Below, piece after piece: positions 1-4,883 of a DNA stretch of 6,422 nucleotides. Source of the DNA: Eubacterium sp. AF22-8LB (GTDB lineage: Bacteria > Bacillota_I > Bacilli_A > Erysipelotrichales > Erysipelotrichaceae). A program made the translations under genes and the position numbers. The stretch covers positions 1 to 6,422 of the forward strand of contig NZ_QRVI01000049.1 in NCBI RefSeq assembly GCF_003458715.1. The letters are read 5' to 3'. The first letter of the stretch is position 1. Each line of letters begins with the position of its first letter. The notes beneath the pieces were generated by a model, which was not told the origin of the DNA, searched no databases, and saw only the letters and a program-made list of their open reading frames with translations.

Positions 1-2
1 AT

Positions 3-551
3 ATAATTGTCGATTTTTTTGAAATGATTTTCAATCCATCATATTACTTGGCGCTTACGTCTAAAGTTTCGAAACCAAATGATATTAAGTATTTAGGATT
101 TGGATTCTTTATGGACGAGAATGACGGGTTATGGAAAGCCAAACCCCATGCAAAATCAGTCGAGAAACTAAAACTTAAGCTTAAGAGACTTACCAGTAGA
201 AGATGGTCAATCAGTTTAGACGAACGTCTTGAGAAAATTAAGAAAACAATCGTGGGATGGACCAACTATTATAAGATTGGTTATTGGAAGGATGTAGCAC
301 GAATTGTTGATGCGCATGTAAGATTTAGATTACGAATGTGCATATGGAAACAATGGAAAAAAGTGAACACCAAGAAGAAAGCCCTGATTAGTCTTGGAGT
401 ACCGAAAAGAGAAGCATGGATGCTTGCGAACAGTCGAAAAGCTTATGCAAGATGTGCAAGTAGTTTCTTAAATAACGTGCTTACAAATAAAAGACTAAAA
501 GAAAGAGGCCTAGTATTCTTACTAGACCAATATAATTTAAAGCACTGTTAA
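3..551 (+). CDS. ltrA: Group II intron reverse transcriptase/maturase, C-terminal part
   Basis: This is the C-terminal part of the intron-encoded protein, which reverse-transcribes the intron and helps it fold and splice. The frame is open to the left window edge, so the ATG at 24 is internal and not the true start. Visible in order, numbered from that ATG: the end of the RT palm with YLGFGF (about 24-29); the RT thumb; and the maturase X domain with GWTNYYKIG (about 78-86), RFRLRMCIWKQWKK (about 101-114), a LGVPKREAW segment, NSRKAYAR, and the closing NKRLKERGL...LLDQY. The YADD catalytic box would lie upstream, outside the window. No cysteine-rich HNH endonuclease follows, and the protein ends in KHC. 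Residues just before SKVSKPNDIKYLGF look less typical, so a degenerate or joined upstream part is possible. Confidence 0.88.
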   Translation: MIVDFFEMIFNPSYYLALTSKVSKPNDIKYLGFGFFMDENDGLWKAKPHAKSVEKLKLKLKRLTSRRWSISLDERLEKIKKTIVGWTNYYKIGYWKDVARIVDAHVRFRLRMCIWKQWKKVNTKKKALISLGVPKREAWMLANSRKAYARCASSFLNNVLTNKRLKERGLVFLLDQYNLKHC

Positions 552-560
552 TATGAATTT

Positions 561-632
561 GAACCGCCGTGTGCCGGTCGGCTTGCCCGGTGGTGTGAGA
601 GGACGAAAGTTATTTACTTTCTCCTACTCGAT
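561..632 (+). ncRNA. Group II intron domains V and VI, 3' splice site
   Basis: Domain V is the catalytic hairpin. Its basal helix pairs ACCGCCG (563-569) with CGGTGGT (588-594) and includes the CGC catalytic triad; its tip pairs GCC (573-575) with GGC (580-582) around a GGTC loop. Domain VI follows: GAG (597-599) pairs with CTC (627-629), AGGA (600-603) with TCCT (622-625), and GAAAGT (605-610) with ACTTTC (616-621). A626 is left unpaired between two helical segments, as expected for the branch-point adenosine that attacks the 5' splice site. The intron should end at A631-T632. All pairings were read from the sequence by eye. Confidence 0.85.
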
Positions 633-687
633 TGTTGAGAAACTGATGAAATTCAGTAATTTAGCTATACCTTATATTCTCAAATAA
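633..687 (+). pseudogene. Possible 3' exon tail of the intron-interrupted gene
   Basis: Directly after the predicted splice site a short frame stays open and ends with TAA at 685-687. Read from 631 it gives IVEKLMKFSNLAIPYILK. It could be the C-terminal tail of the gene into which the intron inserted. The peptide is too short to recognise, and an 18-codon open frame can occur by chance, so this is tentative. The 5' exon is outside the window. Confidence 0.25.
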
Positions 688-734
688 TGGAAGAGGAAAA
701 TTAATTTTGATATGCCTTTAAAGTTCAAATATTT

Positions 735-743
735 TGGTATAAT
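735..743 (+). promoter_or_regulatory. Extended -10 promoter for the ATP-grasp gene
   Basis: TATAAT at 738-743 is a perfect -10 box and is preceded by TG one base away (735-736), forming an extended -10 element. No good -35 lies at the standard distance; TTGATA at 707-712 is 25 bases upstream and too far. Extended -10 promoters tolerate a poor -35. It sits 34 bases before the start codon at 777, leaving room for a short leader that carries the ribosome binding site. Confidence 0.65.
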
Positions 744-776
744 GATTATGAGAAATAGGATGAGGAGAATAATACT

Positions 777-1589
777 ATGTTTAAAATTTTGTTTCCATCA
801 AGTCTAATGGATTCTAATGAAGTGGATTTGGCATTAAAAAATGAATATAATGCCGCCATTCGAGCTGGATTTGATGTGCTATTGTTTGATCAGGAACAAT
901 GGTATATGTATCAAGTCTTGAAGATGAATATAACTAATTTGGGTGAAGAACCCATCAAAGTGTTATTTAGAGGATTTAGGATGCAGCCTTGTGCATATCG
1001 AGAATTTAGCGTTCAATTGAAGTATTTAGGTTATCATTTACTAATTGAACCAAATGAATATGAGAATATGTATGCATTCCAGAAGATGTATTCAACACTT
1101 AGAGAAGATTGTGTACCAATCATACGTTTTCCAATGGATACTCTTATTGATGTTGAATTTATAAAGCACAAATTAGGAAAATTTATGATAAAGGACAATA
1201 CGATTTGTGTTAAGGAATGCGGCTTTCCAGCTTTCTTTGATCAAAGTACAACACAGGAAGAATTCGATTCTTGGATCACAAGATTGAGTAAATACCATAA
1301 GGATATGTCTACAGGTGAATTGTATGCGGAAAAGTATTATGATAACATTCAAAATGTATGTCGTGTCTTCTATTATAAAAACATGCCTTTGTATATGACT
1401 AACGATAGTGTACAGCCACCTGTTGAGTTGATACATAAATATGAAGTGTTAAATAGTCCTTTCTTTACAATCGATTTTGCCCAATTCGAAAATGGAACAT
1501 GGAAAATTATAGATTGTAAGGATGCTCAGATTTCACTTGTTTCTAACGAACCAGAAAAATTATATTATAGCTTAAGCAAGAACTCCTAA
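777..1589 (+). CDS. ATP-grasp domain protein, R2K clade
   Basis: This is a 270-residue ATP-grasp enzyme of the R2K clade, carboxylate-amine ligases that form peptide-like bonds using ATP; its substrate is unknown. The start is set by AGGAG at 763-767, nine bases before ATG. Visible features: an N-terminal pre-ATP-grasp part starting FKILFPSS; an RGFR motif at 65-68 that fits the conserved arginines naming the clade; FMIKD at 136-140 with a probable ATP-binding lysine, K139; AEKYYD at 184-189 and R196; SPFFTIDFA at 227-235; and IIDCKDAQ at 244-251, giving the acidic residues (D246, D249) expected for magnesium binding. There is no signal peptide or membrane segment, so it should be cytosolic. 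It has its own promoter and terminator and no partner gene, although relatives often sit in phage or conflict loci. The family call is from memory of the conserved blocks. Confidence 0.78.
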   Translation: MFKILFPSSLMDSNEVDLALKNEYNAAIRAGFDVLLFDQEQWYMYQVLKMNITNLGEEPIKVLFRGFRMQPCAYREFSVQLKYLGYHLLIEPNEYENMYAFQKMYSTLREDCVPIIRFPMDTLIDVEFIKHKLGKFMIKDNTICVKECGFPAFFDQSTTQEEFDSWITRLSKYHKDMSTGELYAEKYYDNIQNVCRVFYYKNMPLYMTNDSVQPPVELIHKYEVLNSPFFTIDFAQFENGTWKIIDCKDAQISLVSNEPEKLYYSLSKNS

Positions 1590-1605
1590 ATAGGAGTTTT
1601 TTCTT
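1581..1605 (+). terminator. Intrinsic terminator overlapping the stop codon
   Basis: AACTCCT (1581-1587) pairs perfectly with AGGAGTT (1592-1598) around the loop AAAT, followed by a T-rich tail to 1605. The TAA stop codon (1587-1589) begins in the stem, so translating ribosomes would reach into the hairpin. It ends the ATP-grasp transcript. Confidence 0.8.
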
Positions 1606-1656
1606 TTCATTTCATAAACATCACAATTCAGACTCTTTATAATTAAAAGAGCTATT

Positions 1657-1705
1657 CGTGAATCTTCTGAAAAAAGGATGATATCTTGAGTTCCCAAAGA
1701 TTCCG
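1657..1705 (+). promoter_or_regulatory. Leader stem-loop upstream of a small ORF
   Basis: CG-T-GAATCTT (1657-1666) can pair with AAGATTC-CG (1697-1705), giving nine base pairs with one bulged T and a loop of about 30 bases. It ends nine bases before the strong ribosome binding site at 1714-1721. A TATAAT at 1638-1643 could be the -10 box of the same transcript, though I see no convincing -35. A structured leader before a tiny hydrophobic ORF is typical of type I toxin messages; that reading is inference. Confidence 0.35.
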
Positions 1706-1728
1706 ATTTTGAAAGAGGAGGATGTCTT

Positions 1729-1822
1729 ATGTATATATATTGATGTTGTCATGGTTTTATTGGCTTTAGTTGAATTACTAAAAATCACATTGATGATTAT
1801 AGAAAAATGTAAAAGACACTAG
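1729..1822 (+). pseudogene. Small hydrophobic peptide, type I toxin-like, frame-broken
   Basis: A near-perfect ribosome binding site, AGAGGAGG (1714-1721), sits seven bases before ATG at 1729, but that frame stops after MYIY (TGA at 1741-1743). In the +1 frame the sequence goes on as DVVMVLLALVELLKITLMIIEKCKRH and stops at TAG 1820-1822. Skipping one T at 1741, next to a TATATATAT run, joins the two into a 30-residue peptide: short polar start, one membrane helix, basic tail. The M-x-x-Y start plus a single helix resembles the putative holin-like toxins of Firmicutes (inference, family match weak). Alternatives: translation from ATG 1751 (23 residues, no good ribosome binding site), frameshifting, or chance. 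Hairpins on both sides support a real small RNA gene. Confidence 0.4.
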
Positions 1823-1856
1823 TTCACCCAACACCAACGGATTAAACTAGTATCTT
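1813..1856 (-). terminator. Terminator-like stem on the minus strand
   Basis: The arms 1813-1824 and 1845-1856 form an inverted repeat around a 20-base loop. In plus-strand RNA C1817 faces A1852, a mismatch. In minus-strand RNA the same positions are a G-U wobble, so all 12 pairs form, and the stem is followed by CTTTTACATTTTT. It therefore best fits a terminator for minus-strand transcripts: the peptidase gene ending at 1921, or an antisense RNA to the small peptide. It begins inside the peptide's last codons. Confidence 0.5.
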
Positions 1857-1920
1857 AACATTAGAAAATTCAGAGTGGCCACTGTATCCAGTAGTCTTTC
1901 TGTATATGTACCATATCGAT

Positions 1921-2868
1921 TTATTGCGGCTTATGCAAATGAATTGTATTAACAAGTTTGCATACGCCATCACTTAGTAATTCGATATTTTCTTCATTAA
2001 AAATGATATCTCTTGAGGTGTGAATTCGATCGAGATAATAGAATAAACCTTTCTTAAGACTGCAGACTCCATATGCATATTTAAAGTTGAAGTTGTCAGA
2101 TGGATAAAATCCAAATCCTTTGTTCATGTGTACATTTATATAATTTGTAGATGCAAATGTTTTTATAATAACTTCATGTTTTGATTGATCATTTTTGATT
2201 TGTTTTGTCGGAAAGAAAAATATATCATTGGCATCGGATACACAATCAAAATTAATGATAAGTTTATTCTTAATATATTCCTTATATTCTTTCGCAAAAG
2301 CAGCAGAACCTAATAAACCGAGTTCTTCATTGTCAAATAAAACAAAACATATTTCATCTCTGAAATCTTCTGGTAATTTGATGGCAGATTCAATGATCGT
2401 AACGACACCACTTGTATTATCATTTGCAGTATGTTTATTTGCCTTTCCAAACAACATCCAAATCATAATAATTAACCATGAAATAGAAGAAGCGATACTA
2501 AGTTCAAACCCATTGAATAGACCTGTCCAAACAAATAATTTAATGAAAACAATATTTATTAAGAATATAAGAATCAAAACGCAAATAATAATGGCTAATT
2601 GTGACAAAATCAGTCCAAACAAGTTATTAGGCACAATTAAATTGGGAAATGGTAAGACCGCCTGTGTATCATAGTGAGCTGTACAGAATATCTTAGCTTT
2701 TTCCATATTACCAATAATTATATTATTATTTATCCCTTTATTTTGAATTCTGGGGCAATACCCATATTGATTAAGTTCATGAATTATATATTTACGAAAT
2801 TCCTCTTTTTGTTTTTTTGTTTTACGAACCTGATAGTAATCAAGAATTTTACAACTTATTTCATTCAT
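1921..2868 (-). CDS. Membrane-anchored M28-family zinc peptidase
   Basis: This 315-residue protein is a di-zinc aminopeptidase-type hydrolase (family M28). The metal and catalytic positions read off in order are: H65 and D67 in AHYDT; D150 in NDNTSGV, the bridging aspartate; E181-E182 in FDNEELGLLGS, catalytic base plus ligand; D208 in NFDCV; and H283 in DRIHTSRD. Two hydrophobic stretches, about 83-109 and 122-141, lie between the first and second ligand groups and look like a membrane hairpin. There is no N-terminal signal peptide, so the catalytic parts on both sides of the hairpin probably share the cytosolic face (inference). GGGAG at 2877-2881 (minus strand) lies eight bases before ATG at 2868. 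It is transcribed against both neighbours. The substrate is unknown. Confidence 0.85.
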   Translation of the reverse strand: MNEISCKILDYYQVRKTKKQKEEFRKYIIHELNQYGYCPRIQNKGINNNIIIGNMEKAKIFCTAHYDTQAVLPFPNLIVPNNLFGLILSQLAIIICVLILIFLINIVFIKLFVWTGLFNGFELSIASSISWLIIMIWMLFGKANKHTANDNTSGVVTIIESAIKLPEDFRDEICFVLFDNEELGLLGSAAFAKEYKEYIKNKLIINFDCVSDANDIFFFPTKQIKNDQSKHEVIIKTFASTNYINVHMNKGFGFYPSDNFNFKYAYGVCSLKKGLFYYLDRIHTSRDIIFNEENIELLSDGVCKLVNTIHLHKPQ

Positions 2869-2885
2869 TCTTATTTCTCCCTTAG

Positions 2886-3083
2886 TTGTATATATTTTAT
2901 CATAAGGTGAATGGTTTTCGTATTTATGATATAGAATTCGAAAAAGTCAAGATAAATCTATCTAATGCGATGAAAATATTGCGATTTAGACAAGATAAGA
3001 TCATTCGCAACAAAATGCTTGGAGTTAATAATGTTTTCACATTGGATCTTTATAATAGGTCTTATAGTAGATTTATAGTTTAA
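2886..3083 (+). CDS. Doubtful 65-residue hypothetical ORF
   Basis: I do not recognise this frame. It would need a TTG start at 2886, GTG at 2907 or ATG at 2970, none with a convincing ribosome binding site, and its beginning overlaps the probable promoter region of the divergent peptidase. The middle is charged (FRIYDIEFEKVKINL, KILRFRQDKIIRNKML) and not obviously random, so it may be a worn gene remnant. It stops 53 bases before the antitoxin start. It has no membrane segment or clear motif. Confidence 0.2.
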   Translation: MYIFYHKVNGFRIYDIEFEKVKINLSNAMKILRFRQDKIIRNKMLGVNNVFTLDLYNRSYSRFIV

Positions 3084-3093
3084 ATTTGTTAAA

Positions 3094-3134
3094 TTTCACC
3101 GTTTACTAACATAAAATGTAAGTACGAGGTGAAA
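3094..3134 (+). promoter_or_regulatory. 41-bp interrupted palindrome: probable AbiEi operator
   Basis: The region is a two-level inverted repeat centred on 3114: TTTCACC (3094-3100), 3 bases, TACTAACAT (3104-3112), 3 bases, ATGTAAGTA (3116-3124), 3 bases, GGTGAAA (3128-3134). Only one position pair (3108/3120) breaks the symmetry of the four arms. It directly precedes the antitoxin ATG and its right arm contains the ribosome binding site GAGGTG (3126-3131). AbiEi antitoxins are known to repress their own operon by binding inverted repeats in the promoter, so this is the likely operator. In RNA it could also fold and hide the ribosome binding site. A promoter probably overlaps it (TTGTTA at 3086-3091 is a candidate -35), but I could not fix a -10. 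Confidence 0.65.
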
Positions 3135-3136
3135 AC

Positions 3137-3733
3137 ATGATAGTTACGTATGAAATGTTAAAGGAAAGTCTAACGGATTATAAGGCTAAAGATATAAAAA
3201 TCAAACGTTTGAGTGATAATAAAGAAATTATTAAGCTTACTAGAAATTTGTATGAGACAAATAAAAATGCACCTGGCTATGTCGTTGCGAATGCAATCTA
3301 TTCACCATCTTATTTGTCATTTGATTATGCCTTAGCACATTATGGTCTTATTCCTGAAGCAGTATATACATATACAAGTGCAACATTTGGTAAGGGTAAA
3401 AAGAAATCATATAAAAATGATTTTGGAACTTATACATATCGAGATGTACCTGCAAATATTTATCCTTATGGTTTACAAATTTTTCAAGAACAAGATTATT
3501 CATATGTCATGGCAACAGCCGAAAAAGCATTATGTGATAAGCTATATACTTTAAAAGTGGTACGTAATAAGAAAGATATGTATGATTTATTATTTGATGA
3601 TTTACGCATAGATATGGACGTCTTAAAACGACTCGATTTTAATATTTTATATACACTCTGTGATAACTATGGATCTACAAATATGAAATACTTAAAAAAA
3701 GTATTAGGAGATCTAGATGAAAACAATTCTTGA
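3137..3733 (+). CDS. abiEi: AbiEi-family antitoxin, type IV toxin-antitoxin
   Basis: This 198-residue protein is the antitoxin and autorepressor of an AbiE system, in which AbiEi counters the toxin without binding it directly. The start ATG follows GAGGTG by five bases. The N-terminal part (about 1-45) fits the winged-helix end of the family (KIKRLSDNKEIIKLTRNLYETN). The conserved core follows: VVANAIYSPSYLSFDYALAHYGLIPE (about 49-74) and ATAEKALCDKLY (about 126-137), the counterpart of the family's SPEKALCD block. The length is near normal and I see no lesion. Its end overlaps the toxin start (ATG 3717) by 17 bases, the usual translational coupling. Since the downstream toxin is broken, it is now an apparently intact antitoxin without a working partner. 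Confidence 0.85.
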   Translation: MIVTYEMLKESLTDYKAKDIKIKRLSDNKEIIKLTRNLYETNKNAPGYVVANAIYSPSYLSFDYALAHYGLIPEAVYTYTSATFGKGKKKSYKNDFGTYTYRDVPANIYPYGLQIFQEQDYSYVMATAEKALCDKLYTLKVVRNKKDMYDLLFDDLRIDMDVLKRLDFNILYTLCDNYGSTNMKYLKKVLGDLDENNS

Positions 3734-4320
3734 ACAAATGGTTGAGTCGTATCAGCCAAAAAAGCAATGAAGAAAAGCGAAATGTTGTTAAAGAAGTCAT
3801 GCAAGAAATTACTCTTTGTGCTTTGAGTAAAGCAGGATTCTTTGATGTGGCCGCATTTTATGGTGGGACTGCATTAAGGATATTTTATGGACTTGATTGT
3901 TTTTCTGAAGACTTAGATTTTTCGTTAATGACGAAAAATCAAGATTTCGATCTTAGTACATACGTTCCAACTTTAAAATTGCTTGTTCAGTCATTCGGTT
4001 TAAATGTGGATGTTGAAATTAAACATAAAACTTTAGATTCTGCCATCCAATCTGCGTTTCTAAAGGGCGATACAATTGAACAATTTTTATTGTTTTATCC
4101 AAACGATTTAGTTACTGGCATAAATAAAAACGAAAAAGTAAAAATTAAATTTGAAACAGATACCATGCCTGCAGGTCTTGCGACATATGAAACAAAATAT
4201 CGATTATTACCAATGCCATATAGTATTAAATTGTATGATGAAGCTTCCTTATTTTCTGGAAAGATACATGCAGTTATTTGTCGTTCATGGAAATCTAGAG
4301 TTAAAGGAAGAGATTTATAA
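3717..4320 (+). pseudogene. abiEii: AbiEii toxin, 5' part: frameshifted and cut by an IS
   Basis: This is the N-terminal two thirds of an AbiEii nucleotidyltransferase toxin. AGGAG at 3706-3710 is six bases before ATG 3717, whose frame reads MKTILEQMVESYQPKKQ and stops at 3768. The family-like sequence resumes one frame over (SNEEKRNVVKEVMQEI), so one surplus A in the six-A run 3758-3763 breaks the gene. A TTG at 3730 would give the downstream frame but is 19 bases from the ribosome binding site. The nucleotidyltransferase core is clear (numbering from TTG): FYGGTALR at 43-50 and FSEDLDFSL at 58-66 with D61 and D63, then KIKFE at 138-142 and SGKIHAV at 176-182. It breaks off in KGRDL, where the first two bases of the insertion element complete a TAA stop. 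Confidence 0.88.
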
Positions 4321-4331
4321 TTCAATCTAAG

Positions 4332-4355
4332 AACACTCGTGACTTTAGTCATGAG
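4332..4355 (+). repeat. IS left-end hairpin with guide tetranucleotide
   Basis: CTCGTGAC (4336-4343) pairs with GTCATGAG (4348-4355) around the loop TTTA, eight pairs with one G-T. TnpA of this family binds such subterminal hairpins in single-stranded DNA. The four bases just 5' of it, AACA (4332-4335), are where the guide that recognises the target motif lies in IS608. Nearly the same hairpin recurs at the right end, 4-base loop included. Confidence 0.8.
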
Positions 4356-4430
4356 ATGAATTAGATGTGCAGATGTTAAATAAATAAATTAACAATAAAT
4401 GATAAATATAGTGTTTTAAGTATATACATA

Positions 4431-4439
4431 TGTTATAAT
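4431..4439 (+). promoter_or_regulatory. IS promoter, extended -10
   Basis: TATAAT at 4434-4439 is preceded by TG one base away (4431-4432). No good -35 is visible. Transcription would start near 4446, so the message would begin almost on the weak GAGG (4446-4449) before tnpA, which would keep transposase synthesis low. Confidence 0.5.
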
Positions 4440-4458
4440 ATTGATGAGGCAAAAACAC

Positions 4459-4860
4459 ATGGAAGTTGTTAAAGGAAGAGGCTATGTCTATTCAATACAG
4501 TATCATATCGTATGGTGTGTAAAGTATCGTCGTGATGTCTTGAATGGACAGGTCGCAATAAAATTAAAAGGGCTGCTGACTCAGATTTCAAAGGATAATG
4601 GTTTTCAAATTCTGGAAATGAATATGGAGGAAGATCATATCCGTATGCTGATCAATTGTACGCCGCAGCATTACATTCCAAATATTATAAAAGCTATGAA
4701 GGGTGTGTCGGCCAGACTCTTAATGAAAGAGTTTGGGGATGATCTAAGATCCAAATTATGGGGTGGACATCTATGGAATCCTTCTTATTTTGTAGCTACA
4801 GTTTCTGAAAATACAGAAGAACAGATTATAGAGTATATAAGAAGTCAAAAAAGAAAATAG
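4459..4860 (+). CDS. tnpA: IS200/IS605 transposase TnpA, HUH motif altered to HIR
   Basis: This 133-residue Y1 transposase cuts and rejoins single-stranded element ends through a tyrosine. ATG 4459 is preferred over TTG 4441 and ATG 4444: GAGG lies nine bases upstream and the protein then begins MEVVKGRGYVYSIQYH, as relatives do. Family blocks are present: HIVWCVKYRRDVL, CTPQHYIPNIIKAMKGVSARLL, KLWGGHLWNPSYFVATVSENTEEQI. The nucleophile should be Y126 and its helper Q130, in EYIRSQ near the C-terminus. The metal-binding HUH motif, normally D-H-U-H, reads D-H-I-R (H60, R62; codon CGT at 4642-4644), a one-base change from CAT. This probably abolishes activity. tnpB follows after 23 bases. Confidence 0.93.
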   Translation: MEVVKGRGYVYSIQYHIVWCVKYRRDVLNGQVAIKLKGLLTQISKDNGFQILEMNMEEDHIRMLINCTPQHYIPNIIKAMKGVSARLLMKEFGDDLRSKLWGGHLWNPSYFVATVSENTEEQIIEYIRSQKRK

Positions 4861-4883
4861 CGAATCAATAAGGAGAAATCATC

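Larger units (their letters stand above)
1..632 (+). mobile_element. Group II intron, 3' portion (cut by window edge)
   Basis: This stretch is the 3' part of a bacterial group II intron: a maturase reading frame followed about 10 bases later by the ribozyme's domains V and VI. The 3' splice site is placed at about 632, where the sequence reads CTACTCGAT and ends in the usual A-pyrimidine. The 5' part of the ribozyme and the N-terminal half of the reverse transcriptase lie outside the window. Whether the intron is full length or a 5'-truncated copy, which is common for such elements, cannot be decided here. The maturase stops without a zinc-binding endonuclease (HNH) domain, so this is one of the En-less lineages. 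Confidence 0.88.

Noticed and set aside
1874..1883. Perfect 10-bp palindrome AGTGGCCACT
   Set aside because: It has no partner site, promoter or T-run nearby; a lone 10-bp palindrome is plausible by chance.
2195..2674. A 159-codon open frame on the plus strand
   Set aside because: It lies wholly opposite the M28 peptidase, whose metal ligands and ribosome binding site are convincing; the plus-strand product has no recognisable motif.
3730..3768. TTG 3730 as the true toxin start overlapping the antitoxin stop
   Set aside because: The only ribosome binding site is 19 bases upstream, while ATG 3717 is six bases from it and its peptide fits the family N-terminus up to the A6 run.
4441..4458. 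TTG 4441 or ATG 4444 as tnpA start
   Set aside because: Neither has a ribosome binding site, and they overlap or touch the -10 box and the expected transcription start. ATG 4459 matches relatives.
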